NCBI RefSeq assembly: GCF_001652725.1
Contig: NZ_LWHJ01000029.1
Location: 248,001-312,000, forward strand
From: Pedobacter psychrophilus
GTDB taxonomy: Bacteria > Bacteroidota > Bacteroidia > Sphingobacteriales > Sphingobacteriaceae
Length of the DNA: 64,000 nt
Direction of reading: 5' to 3'
Shown: one piece after another, positions 27,829-35,651 of the stretch
Layout: each line of letters starts with the position of its first letter
Position numbering within the stretch: the first letter of the stretch is position 1
Notes under the pieces: model-generated
Told to the model about the DNA's origin: nothing
Seen by the model: only the letters and a program-made list of their open reading frames with translations
Database searches by the model: none
Translations under genes and position numbers: made by a program

Positions 27829-29385
27829 TTATTTACCATAATTTTTAGGATATTTCCCGATGACATCCATCACCTCATAAGGAACATCCTTATTATAAAC
27901 CTTTAAGTTTCTAAACAGGATTTTAGAATTTCGCATACAGCGTATTGCAATCCGGCCGTAATTTAAAACTGGCCCCATTCCCACAAAACTATCGTCTTCT
28001 CCTTCTATAATGATTTTGCCATCAATAGCTCCCACTAGTTTACCGCCAATTTGCCTAAATTGTAATTTATGCCATTTTTCTACTTCAAAATCTGGAGGGA
28101 ATGTACCATAAGCTAAAGCTCGCCCGTATGGATTTTTAATTAAGCCTCCATTATAAATATCATTACGTATATCGTCAACTTCGCGGTAATATTCCCAATG
28201 GTAATTACGCACATCTTCGCCGTAAACCATAGACATTGTCCCTGTTGTGCGCCAAGGATATTCTCCCATAAAATCTTCTCTACTCATTCCCGATGATTGT
28301 AACATTAATAAACTAAGTCCACCACGTATCAATGGTTTAAATTCATACTCTACATAAAGCTCTCCTTCAAAAGGCTTCATAGACCAAAAATATACTTGAT
28401 ACTCGCTGTTTTTCCCAAAACCTGGCAGCTTAGGAGTTTCTATAATTAGGCCTTCGGGCGTAATACGAGACTCTTTACCGTAGCCTTGTACATAAAAACT
28501 ATCAATATCTGTAGGATTTTTTAGACTTAAATCCATCTTTTTTGTCCAATCTTTTCCCGGAGCCCAGTTAAAATTTTTTACTTTTTCACCTGTATGTACA
28601 TGGCGTAACTCCTCGTCTGTTTCTTTGTTAAATGCGGTTACTTCATTTTTGAATTTTTCTTTAACCTGCTCGGCAGTTAAAATTTCATCATAAAAATCAA
28701 TGTTTGAAATACACATACGTGGGCTGCCTGCAAATAACTTTTCGGCAACTTTTTGCTTTTCATAAGGGGCTTTTTTGTATTGGTCTTCTCTACCCACCAA
28801 AATACCATTAGCATAAATATAATGACTTAAAGTTTTGTTATCCCAAGTGAGTACAAACTGATACCATTGGTTAGCTTTTATTGTAAATTCGTTAGTCCAA
28901 GCATAAAGTTTGATGGATGTAGAATCAGAATAGGCGCCTGGATTACTGTATTGAAAACCTTTAAAATATTTAGCTACAACGCCGCCATGCCAATGGTTAT
29001 ACCAGCCAAAAAAGAAAGTTGAGCCGTTGTAATTGTTTGGTGTAGAACTATCAGAAAAAAAAGGAGTTGAGCGATGATTTTTATCACTTTTATCCATACT
29101 TCCGTTAGAAATAGCAGGGAACAAATCTTCTAGAGAATATACCCAAACAGTTACAGAACCTTTTTCCGAATTTAGATTATGCATAGGGATTTCAATTGAT
29201 GAGGTTACGCCGGTAGTTTGAATGCCCACTCTCCCATCTGCCTTTAAAACACGAGCATTTCCATTTACTTTTTCATCAGTTAAATTTGGTAGTTTATCTA
29301 AATAACTTTTAATTGGCTTTTGTGCCCAAGCGTTTAGACTAAGCGTAAGAAATATTAAAATAAATATTTTGGTGTATAATTTCAT
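27829..29385 (-). CDS. Secreted DUF1961-like protein with N-terminal LamG-like domain, paralog 1
   Basis: A 518-residue exported protein (signal ending NAWAQ, residue 22). About residues 55-235 resemble a LamG/concanavalin domain (SVTVWVYSLEDLFP, NQWYQFVLTWDNKTLSHYIYANG). About residues 300-505 resemble DUF1961, the family of B. subtilis YesU from a rhamnogalacturonan cluster, with EDFMGEYPWRTTGTMSMVYG, RNYHWEYYRE and WHKLQFRQIGGKLVGAIDG. Both halves are likely carbohydrate-binding jelly rolls, and the last may be catalytic. The paralog at 33992-35581 has the same layout. It heads the unit with the GH28 gene. Confidence 0.6.
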   Translation of the reverse strand: MKLYTKIFILIFLTLSLNAWAQKPIKSYLDKLPNLTDEKVNGNARVLKADGRVGIQTTGVTSSIEIPMHNLNSEKGSVTVWVYSLEDLFPAISNGSMDKSDKNHRSTPFFSDSSTPNNYNGSTFFFGWYNHWHGGVVAKYFKGFQYSNPGAYSDSTSIKLYAWTNEFTIKANQWYQFVLTWDNKTLSHYIYANGILVGREDQYKKAPYEKQKVAEKLFAGSPRMCISNIDFYDEILTAEQVKEKFKNEVTAFNKETDEELRHVHTGEKVKNFNWAPGKDWTKKMDLSLKNPTDIDSFYVQGYGKESRITPEGLIIETPKLPGFGKNSEYQVYFWSMKPFEGELYVEYEFKPLIRGGLSLLMLQSSGMSREDFMGEYPWRTTGTMSMVYGEDVRNYHWEYYREVDDIRNDIYNGGLIKNPYGRALAYGTFPPDFEVEKWHKLQFRQIGGKLVGAIDGKIIIEGEDDSFVGMGPVLNYGRIAIRCMRNSKILFRNLKVYNKDVPYEVMDVIGKYPKNYGK

Positions 29386-29507
29386 AATACGTGTTTGGTA
29401 ATTATAAACTTTAGAGCGATTTATTTTTATTAGAAACCCACACTCTATTTATTGGTGTTTTTGGTTTTCCATATTCAAAATAGCACTGCCGATTATAAAC
29501 AACTAAT

Positions 29508-29538
29508 CAATAAACAATTCAAACACGCCTAAAGAGTA
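29508..29538 (-). promoter_or_regulatory. Shared glycan-regulon motif, site 4 (DUF1961-like/GH28 unit)
   Basis: On the - strand: TACTCT, 13 bp (TTAGGCGTGTTTG), then AATTGTTTATTG, with the last two bases off consensus. It ends 123 bp before the start codon at 29385. Confidence 0.7.
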
Positions 29539-29660
29539 TTATAATTTTTTAGGTATTGATATTTTTTTACTCTGTTAATATCCTTAATTATAAAATAAAA
29601 CTATGAAACATCTATTTGAAATACAGTTTTTAAAAACTGAAATAAAATTTAAAAATTAAC

Positions 29661-29691
29661 TACTCTCTTAATAATCTCAAATTGTTTATAA
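29661..29691 (+). promoter_or_regulatory. Shared glycan-regulon motif, site 5 (lyase-like paralog B)
   Basis: On the + strand: TACTCT, 13 bp (CTTAATAATCTCA), then AATTGTTTATAA, an exact copy of the consensus. It ends 93 bp before the start codon at 29784. A TAAGATTT about 12 bp further on could be the -7 element. This is the only site of the set on the + strand, matching the only + strand gene of the set. Confidence 0.75.
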
Positions 29692-29783
29692 TGTACTTAG
29701 GATAAGATTTTTAAAAGATTGCTTTTGATGAGTTTTACCTTAATAACCAAAAAACTAAGTACAAAACATTTAAATACAAGATT

Positions 29784-30884
29784 ATGATTACTAAAAAACG
29801 ATTGACGCCAATTTATGTATTCGGTTTATTGGCATTAACCTTATTTTCTCAATGTAAATCAAAGCCAGAGTTAGGTGATATTGTTTCGCCAGTTGTACCG
29901 GTTGTTCCAGTTCCTCCAATTGCTCCATCATCAGGTACACTTATGTTTAAAAATGGATTTGAAGGCACAACCAGGATTGAGGTAAGAACATCGCAACACG
30001 ATAACATTAGAGGGAGTGATGGAGTAGCGCAAAGCGATTGGTTACTTGATCTAGAAAGAAATAAATTTTTTGGAACGGGTCAAATTGTATATGAACAAGG
30101 AGATTACTCTCAGCGAAGAGCCGAAGTTGTGGTAGATCCTGCAAATCCAAATAATAAAGTATTGCGTATGAGAATTCACGAAAAGCATATCACCTTGTTA
30201 AATCCAGATGGTTCTATAAAAGAGCAAAAGGCAAGGATCCAATATGATCTTCAAAACCAAAATGCACCACCATCAGAAGGATTTCTGAAAGAGTATTATC
30301 AAAAAGTACGTATCTATTTTTCTCCTAATTTTTCTGTTCTTAAACAAGCAGGAACTGATAATGTGGGTTGGATGATTATGCAAGAATTCTGGAACGATCC
30401 ATCATTTACTTACACAGGGCAAGCAGCTCACAGGCCTGCCAGAACCGATGTAGGTTTGGCAGTAAAAAGTGGAAAGTTGCATTTTGCAGCAGGTGGCCGC
30501 GATCCAATTATGGAACTTCCTAAGCCAGGTAATAACAGTTGGCATGAAGTGGGCACTGCGCTTGATATCCCTTTGGGAAAATGGATGACCCAAGAAATTT
30601 ATGTTAAAGAAGGTGGTTCTGCCGGCACAGCAAACCCTGGAAGGTTTTATTTAGCGATAACCCCTGATGGTGGCCAAAAAATTGTGTTAGTTGATAAAAT
30701 TGGTATGACAGCAAGCGAGGAGCCAGGCGCTGTTCATGATGGTCAATCGGCTTGGAATCCAATTAAATTTTATTCGGAAGGGAGAGTATTAGACTGGTTT
30801 AAAAATGCGCCAGGTGGTGCAAAAACTATGGATATTTATTGGGATGATTTAGAAATTTGGAGAGATAGAAGACCTGAGAGATAA
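29784..30884 (+). CDS. Polysaccharide lyase-like lipoprotein, paralog B
   Basis: A 366-residue lipoprotein (FSQC, Cys24) with a Pro/Val-rich linker (VVPVVPVPPIAP) after the anchor. It shares the jelly-roll layout of paralogs A and C: KARIQYDLQNQ, LKEYYQKVRIYFSPNF, MQEFWND, LGKWMTQEIYVKEGG, GRFYLAITPDGG, WNPIKFYSEG and IYWDDLEIWRDRRPER. It is the most divergent of the three and has longer loops. A lyase or glycan-binding role is inferred. It is a single-gene unit with its own regulon motif and a strong terminator. Confidence 0.65.
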   Translation: MITKKRLTPIYVFGLLALTLFSQCKSKPELGDIVSPVVPVVPVPPIAPSSGTLMFKNGFEGTTRIEVRTSQHDNIRGSDGVAQSDWLLDLERNKFFGTGQIVYEQGDYSQRRAEVVVDPANPNNKVLRMRIHEKHITLLNPDGSIKEQKARIQYDLQNQNAPPSEGFLKEYYQKVRIYFSPNFSVLKQAGTDNVGWMIMQEFWNDPSFTYTGQAAHRPARTDVGLAVKSGKLHFAAGGRDPIMELPKPGNNSWHEVGTALDIPLGKWMTQEIYVKEGGSAGTANPGRFYLAITPDGGQKIVLVDKIGMTASEEPGAVHDGQSAWNPIKFYSEGRVLDWFKNAPGGAKTMDIYWDDLEIWRDRRPER

Positions 30885-30918
30885 TCTAGAAAAATTTTTT
30901 TGAGCGTTTTGAAAATGG

Positions 30919-30950
30919 GAGATGTGTTTGATAAACACATCTCTTTTTTT
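30919..30950 (+). terminator. Intrinsic terminator after lyase-like paralog B
   Basis: GAGATGTGTTT and AAACACATCTC form a perfect 11-bp stem with a 3-nt loop (GAT), followed by seven T. It lies 35 bp after the stop codon. Confidence 0.9.
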
Positions 30951-31088
30951 GTTTATTGGTATCAAGAGACTATCTTAAAATCTCATTTAAGGCAATAATT
31001 TAACCTAATATTATTTTAAATATTTAGTTTTATAATTAGACGTTTGTATTTCATTCAAATTGCAATTGTTTATTATTAAAAAAATGGA

Positions 31089-31562
31089 ATGATAGAACAA
31101 ATACCCTTAGTTGAAAAAGAATACTTAATTGAGAAATTTCAAGGCAAAGGAGGCTGGACATTTGCCAGAATTCCTGAAATACCTCAAAGTAACAATACTC
31201 CTTTTGGATGGGTTAGAGTTAAAGGAACAATTGATGGATTTGAAATTAAAAACTACAATTTGCAACCAATGGGAAATGGCAGTCTTTTTTTACCGGTAAA
31301 AGCGGAAATTAGAAAGAAGATCAATAAAAAGGAAGGTGATTTAGTCCGTATAATTTTATTTGCCGATCATCTCCCTACAGAAATTCCCGAAGAACTAGCA
31401 CTTTGTTTAAAAGTTGAACCTAATGTTTACGAAACATTTGTGAGCTATACAAACGGAGAACAAAAAACAATTATAGAATGGATTTATACTGCCAAAACAG
31501 ATAAAACAAAAGTAGAGCGTATTGCTAAAATGATAGATAAAATAATTATGGGAAAAGACTGA
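31089..31562 (+). CDS. DUF1905/YdeI-like protein
   Basis: A 157-residue soluble protein. The first 95 residues match the DUF1905 beta-barrel pattern (GWTFARIPEI, FGWVRVKGTIDGFEI, LQPMGNGSLFLPVKAEIRKKINKKEGDLV). The rest (SYTNGEQKTIIEWIYTAKTDKTKVERIAKMI) resembles the C-terminal helical part of YdeI/OmpD-associated proteins. Function is unknown. It is the second YdeI-type gene in the window and lacks the regulon motif, so it appears unrelated to the glycan genes. Confidence 0.75.
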   Translation: MIEQIPLVEKEYLIEKFQGKGGWTFARIPEIPQSNNTPFGWVRVKGTIDGFEIKNYNLQPMGNGSLFLPVKAEIRKKINKKEGDLVRIILFADHLPTEIPEELALCLKVEPNVYETFVSYTNGEQKTIIEWIYTAKTDKTKVERIAKMIDKIIMGKD

Positions 31563-31623
31563 AGGAAAATAATTTTATATGAGGATAATAATTTTTTTTT
31601 TGAAACCACTGTATTACCCACAT

Positions 31624-31659
31624 AAAAAAAGCAACCAAATTTTAATCTGGTTGCTTTTT
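31624..31659. terminator. Bidirectional terminator between convergent genes
   Basis: AAAAAAGCAACCA and TGGTTGCTTTTT form a stem of about 12 bp with a loop of about 10 nt. A and T runs on both sides make it suitable for both the + strand DUF1905 gene and the - strand oxidoreductase gene. Confidence 0.85.
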
Positions 31660-31695
31660 ATTACTTGAATCCACTACTTTATAAATCTATATTAA

Positions 31696-32280
31696 TTACA
31701 AAGCAGCAATTTCTGCTTTGATATCTGAAAGTACTTGTGCTCTTTGTTCATCTGTTGAGCCTACAATACCGAAAAACGTTAATTGTTTTACGTTTTTAAT
31801 TCCGCAATAACCCAAAACACCTTCTGCAACAGGGCGGCTAATCAATTGCTTGCTATCAGGCCATCCGTCATAAATAAATTCAGGAGTTCCTGCTGTGTTG
31901 ATGACAAGTGCTTTTTCATTTTTGAGTAGACCACGAGCTCCGTTTTCATCTGCTGTAAAAGCAAAATTAAAACCGAAAACTCTGTCGAAATAACCTTGCA
32001 TAATTGCTGGGCGACCAATCCACCAAACGGGATACACTAAAACAATGTTTGTTGCCCATGAAATGTGATCACGCTCTATTTGAATATCTGCAGGTGTCTT
32101 GCCTGTTGCAAATGTGCCAAAATCACTACCTGATAAAACTGGATTAAAATTTAACTCATATAAATCACGAACTACAACATTGTGATTTTTACTTTTAAGT
32201 TCTGTAACTACAGTTGCTACGATTCCGTTTTTGTTAAAACTTGCAGGATTTGGGTGTGCTACTACTACTAATGTATTCAT
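31696..32280 (-). CDS. NAD(P)H-dependent flavin oxidoreductase, flavodoxin-like fold
   Basis: A 194-residue flavoprotein of the KefF/MdaB/NQO-like group. It opens with MNTLVVVAHPNPASFN, has a VYPVWWIGRPAIMQGYFDRVF flavin-loop region near residue 80-100, and GLLKNEKALVINTAGTPEF near residue 120. Such enzymes reduce quinones with NAD(P)H and FMN or FAD in the cytoplasm. It is divergent from an HxlR-type regulator, a standard arrangement for quinone- or electrophile-responsive reductases. Confidence 0.85.
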   Translation of the reverse strand: MNTLVVVAHPNPASFNKNGIVATVVTELKSKNHNVVVRDLYELNFNPVLSGSDFGTFATGKTPADIQIERDHISWATNIVLVYPVWWIGRPAIMQGYFDRVFGFNFAFTADENGARGLLKNEKALVINTAGTPEFIYDGWPDSKQLISRPVAEGVLGYCGIKNVKQLTFFGIVGSTDEQRAQVLSDIKAEIAAL

Positions 32281-32392
32281 GTTTACTTGTTAAAATTTAA
32301 TTTAAATTAGAGTATAAAAATGATGTTGTGTTTAAATGATTTGTTGTTAAACGATTAAAAGCTACTATTTTCTGTGTTTGAAAATTTATCGT

Positions 32393-32422
32393 TTTGCAAT
32401 ATCATACAAATATCTACCTTTA
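32393..32422 (+). promoter_or_regulatory. Probable Bacteroidota promoter of the HxlR gene
   Basis: TTTG at 32393-32396 and TACCTTTA at 32415-32422 are separated by 18 bp. This is one base from the TTTG-N19-TAnnTTTG consensus in both spacing and last position. Confidence 0.45.
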
Positions 32423-32450
32423 CATTCATTAAGACAAGTACTTACCTTTA

Positions 32451-32465
32451 AGTAGGATACCTACT
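32451..32465. promoter_or_regulatory. Palindrome, candidate HxlR operator
   Basis: AGTAGG-ATA-CCTACT forms 6-bp perfect arms around three bases, just downstream of the predicted HxlR promoter and in the divergent region with the oxidoreductase. HxlR-type regulators such as YodB bind TACT/AGTA-type palindromes, which supports the assignment. Confidence 0.5.
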
Positions 32466-32508
32466 AAAAAGTTATAAATGCTGAAAATGAGTTAAATAAA
32501 ATAGAAAA

Positions 32509-32823
32509 ATGGATAAAATATTTCTTGAACAATCTAAATGCCCAATTAAAAAAACCTTAGACATTATTGGCGGTAAGTGGAAATTGCGTATTATTTTCCA
32601 AATAGGAAGTGAAATTAGGCGGTATGGAGAGCTAAGGAAATTGATGCCAGATATAAGTGAAAAAATGTTGATTCAAGAATTAAAAAGCTTGGTAGAATAT
32701 GGTGTACTTAGCAAAAAATCATATCACCAAATACCACCTAAAGTTGAATATAATTTAACAGAAAAAGGATTTAAACTAATTCCTATAATAGATTTAATGA
32801 AAGAATTTGGTGCAGAAAATTAG
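32509..32823 (+). CDS. HxlR-family transcriptional regulator
   Basis: A 104-residue winged-helix regulator. It starts with the family-typical C-P-I-K-K-T-L-D-I-I-G-G-K-W-K opening, including the conserved N-terminal Cys12 that serves as redox or electrophile sensor in YodB/HypR. The recognition region is RRYGELRKLMPDISEKMLIQ and the wing contains PPKVEYNLTEKG. It probably controls the divergent flavin oxidoreductase and itself through the palindrome at 32451-32465. Confidence 0.9.
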   Translation: MDKIFLEQSKCPIKKTLDIIGGKWKLRIIFQIGSEIRRYGELRKLMPDISEKMLIQELKSLVEYGVLSKKSYHQIPPKVEYNLTEKGFKLIPIIDLMKEFGAEN

Positions 32824-32850
32824 TTATCATTCTTATGAAAGACGCACTTA

Positions 32851-33855
32851 TTACTCCGGCTTTTTATTCTTCCAAAGTTTAAAATCGTCCCATAAAATTT
32901 GAAGCGTTTTATCTTGAGCTCTTACATAAGAAACAAGTTCTTTTGAGGTGTAAAGCTTCATGGGGTTATAACCAGTAAGTCCGTTTGGTGCTTGATCATA
33001 ACTGCCATGGGTAAAGTCATGAACATCATAAACAACTTGTTTTTTCCCACCATCAGGTGTTATTGCCAAATAAAAACGACCGTTTTCTTTATTACCTTCT
33101 TTAAAATAGTAATCCATGGTAAACCATTTTCCAATAGGCACAGCCACATTTGAAGCTTTATAATCTGCTCGCCATAATAGCTTTTGACCAGCATTTTCTG
33201 CTTCTAAAATAAAATGTAAATCACTTTCTTCTGTTGTATATTTTCCTACTCCTACTGTTATTCTAAAACCATTTTTTTCTCCTTCAACCCACCATTCGTT
33301 GTTCCAAAATTCGGCAATGGTACACCAAGGAATTCTTTTTGGAAAACTTCTTGCTGCATTAAAATCATCGGTTAAGTAAACCCTAACCGATTGGTAAAAT
33401 TCTTTCATTCCGCCTTTAATACCGTACAGGTTCGTTTGAACTCTGGCTTTATTTTGTCCTTCGCTAGCTAACCACGAATCGTTTAACCAAAACTGTAATA
33501 CCGAGTTTTTAGGATCTGTAGGATCGGGAATAACTTTTGCAAAACGTTTTGTACTATCACCACCTGTGTATTGTACTTCCATTACCCCTTTACTTGTTAA
33601 TGCTTTTAAATCTTTATCCCAATCGCTTTTCTTACTGTAAGAATCAACTTTACCTGCAATATGTTCTAAACTTGCGCCGTAATCATTAGTTCCTTTTTCT
33701 TCCACAACTTTAGAAGTTCCTTCAAAACCGCTTTGGAAAATGAGTTCGGGTTTCCCCGATATGGAAGTGGATTTTTGAGTTGTACAGCTAAAAGAAAACA
33801 ATAGTAGAGCGGAAAATAAAATTCCTTTAGTTAAGAATATGTTGTGTTTGATCAT
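32851..33855 (-). CDS. Polysaccharide lyase-like lipoprotein, paralog C
   Basis: The start at 33855 is preferred over 33906 because it gives a compact lipoprotein signal (MIKHNIFLTKGILFSALLLF then SFSC). The mature domain is the same jelly roll as paralogs A and B and is very close to A: ARVQTNLYG, EFYQSVRVYLTDDF, EFWNNEWW, IGKWFTMDYYFKEGN, GRFYLAITPDGG, GYNPMKLYTSKELV and ILWDDFKLW. It is last in the unit with the GH28 and the second DUF1961-like gene. A and C therefore sit in separate units that each also encode other glycan enzymes. Confidence 0.65.
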   Translation of the reverse strand: MIKHNIFLTKGILFSALLLFSFSCTTQKSTSISGKPELIFQSGFEGTSKVVEEKGTNDYGASLEHIAGKVDSYSKKSDWDKDLKALTSKGVMEVQYTGGDSTKRFAKVIPDPTDPKNSVLQFWLNDSWLASEGQNKARVQTNLYGIKGGMKEFYQSVRVYLTDDFNAARSFPKRIPWCTIAEFWNNEWWVEGEKNGFRITVGVGKYTTEESDLHFILEAENAGQKLLWRADYKASNVAVPIGKWFTMDYYFKEGNKENGRFYLAITPDGGKKQVVYDVHDFTHGSYDQAPNGLTGYNPMKLYTSKELVSYVRAQDKTLQILWDDFKLWKNKKPE

Positions 33856-33991
33856 TAGTTTAATTATTAAAAATATTTTATCTAAAGTTTTAATGTTGTT
33901 AGACAACTTATGTTAAAAAAGCGATAATTTGAAACCTGTTTATTGATTTACTGTGAAATAATAGATCAATGGCTTTCCCATTAATATGAAA

Positions 33992-35581
33992 TTAATTCAG
34001 ATTAAACCTTACACCTTCTTGGTTTTTAGGCACTACTTCTCCTTTAAATACTTTTCCAGTTTGTACACCATTTTTATTGTAAACTTTTAAATTCCTAAAA
34101 ACCATTTTTGTGCGTAACATACAACGTATGGCGATGCGTCCAAAATCTAAAACCGGCCCGTTATTGATAAATCCATCATCTTTACAATCAAACATAATTA
34201 TACCATCTATTGCCCCAATTAACCTGTTTCCTATTTGTAAAAATTGCAGTTTGTGCCAAGTATCTTTGGTTAATGGAATACTTTTAGATCCAAATGCCAT
34301 TGGATAGTTCCATGGCTCTTTTACAATGGCCGAGTTGTCTAAATCGTTTCGCATATCAGCCATTTCACGATAATATTCCCAATGATAACTACGTACATCC
34401 TCACCATAAATCATGGTCATGCGTCCGCTTTTTCTCAAGGGATAATCGGCCATAAAATCTTCACGGTTCATCCCCGAAGCTTGTGTAAGCAATAAACTTA
34501 GCCCGCCTGGTCGTAAAGTTTTATACTCATACTCAACATACAAATCTCCTTCAAAAGGTTTACGTGTCCACACATACATTTGAGAGTCTAATACTGCCGA
34601 ATTCATTTCTTTGTTGATGGTTTCAATTAATAGACCTTCTTTGGTAATTGCAACTTCTACTGGCTTTCCTTGTATATAAAAGCTATCTAAATCTGTAGAT
34701 TTTGTAAGTGATAGATTCAATTTAGATTTCCAAGTGTTATCGAGTTTCCAAGTAAAAGGTTTCCTATCTTTCCCAGCATAGGTATGTTGAAGCTCTTGTT
34801 CTAACGCTATGCTTTTTTGAGTGTCCTCTTTTTTAAATTGGCTGTATAATTCATTTTCAGATAAATTAGTATTGTAGAATTTGATATCGCTATAAGCTAA
34901 AGTAGGGTTACCAAGATATAAGGAAGAATTTATGGTATCTCTATGAAATTTGGTAGCTCTGTATTGGTCTTCTTTACCAATTGGAATTCCGTTTACGTAC
35001 ATTCTGTATTCGTCTTTTTCATAATCCCAAGTGAGGGAAAAGTTGTACCAAGTATTTCTTTTGAAACTAAAATGACTAACCTCTACCAATGCTCTATGGG
35101 GGAAATTAAAAGCATTTTCATAAAGCTTATCCTTTGCAAAAAGAGCCATAATGTTAGGATGCCAAGCATTTATCCATACCATTTTAAAATTAGCATTAAT
35201 GATATCTTGTGGGTTTGGATTGTCTGACAATAACGGATAAATAGTCCAATATGGATTACTAATGGCCATGCTTGGTTTCGCATTAGATGTACCCAAATCT
35301 TCTAAAGACATTACCCACATAGAAACTGTACCCTTGTTAGCTTTCATGGTATGCGCCTTTAACTGTAACACGCTTTGAATGCTGGTGGTATTTAAACCCT
35401 CACGTCCGCCTACTTTTACTACTCTGGCCGGACCTTTTAATTTTACCAATGAGGTGTCCTTTAAAGAAAAATCGTTTAGATAGGTATAAGCAGGCTTTGG
35501 TGTTTGAGCTTTTAGATTTGTGCCGCACATCAATAACATGAGGCATATCAGCTGATACTTGATTTTAATTTTTAAGATCAT
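33992..35581 (-). CDS. Secreted DUF1961-like protein with N-terminal LamG-like domain, paralog 2
   Basis: A 529-residue exported protein (signal ending LKAQ, residue 25) with the same two-part layout as the gene at 27829-29385: LamG-like segment (GTVSMWVMSLEDLG, NTWYNFSLTWDYEKDEYRMY) and DUF1961-like segment (GGLSLLLTQASGMNREDFMA, RSYHWEYYREMADMRND, WHKLQFLQIGNRLIGAIDG, GRIAIRCMLRTKMVFRNLKV). It ends in an extra basic tail of about 20 residues. It sits between a GH28 gene (70 bp upstream) and lyase-like paralog C, so it mirrors the arrangement at 25969-29385. Confidence 0.6.
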   Translation of the reverse strand: MILKIKIKYQLICLMLLMCGTNLKAQTPKPAYTYLNDFSLKDTSLVKLKGPARVVKVGGREGLNTTSIQSVLQLKAHTMKANKGTVSMWVMSLEDLGTSNAKPSMAISNPYWTIYPLLSDNPNPQDIINANFKMVWINAWHPNIMALFAKDKLYENAFNFPHRALVEVSHFSFKRNTWYNFSLTWDYEKDEYRMYVNGIPIGKEDQYRATKFHRDTINSSLYLGNPTLAYSDIKFYNTNLSENELYSQFKKEDTQKSIALEQELQHTYAGKDRKPFTWKLDNTWKSKLNLSLTKSTDLDSFYIQGKPVEVAITKEGLLIETINKEMNSAVLDSQMYVWTRKPFEGDLYVEYEYKTLRPGGLSLLLTQASGMNREDFMADYPLRKSGRMTMIYGEDVRSYHWEYYREMADMRNDLDNSAIVKEPWNYPMAFGSKSIPLTKDTWHKLQFLQIGNRLIGAIDGIIMFDCKDDGFINNGPVLDFGRIAIRCMLRTKMVFRNLKVYNKNGVQTGKVFKGEVVPKNQEGVRFNLN

Positions 35582-35651
35582 ATTGATTTTTTTATAAGAT
35601 TCCTTCTTTTTTTAAGTTGTATTAATTGAAATATTTAGCTTTGGAGCATGT

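Larger units (their letters stand above)
29386..29783. other. Divergent promoter region with two regulon motifs
   Basis: This 398-bp region separates the - strand DUF1961-like/GH28 unit from the + strand lyase-like gene. It carries two copies of the shared motif facing outward (29508-29538 for the - unit and 29661-29691 for the + gene). A further half-site resembling TTATAAACAACT lies at 29492-29503. Confidence 0.6.

Noticed and set aside
31061-31075. AATTGTTTATTA upstream of the DUF1905 gene resembles the right half of the regulon motif.
   Set aside because: No TACTCT lies 13 bp upstream, and the gene is unrelated to glycans.
32281-32508. A - strand promoter for the flavin oxidoreductase (GATATTTG).
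   Set aside because: It misses the TA of TAnnTTTG and has no TTTG at the right distance, so it was not called.
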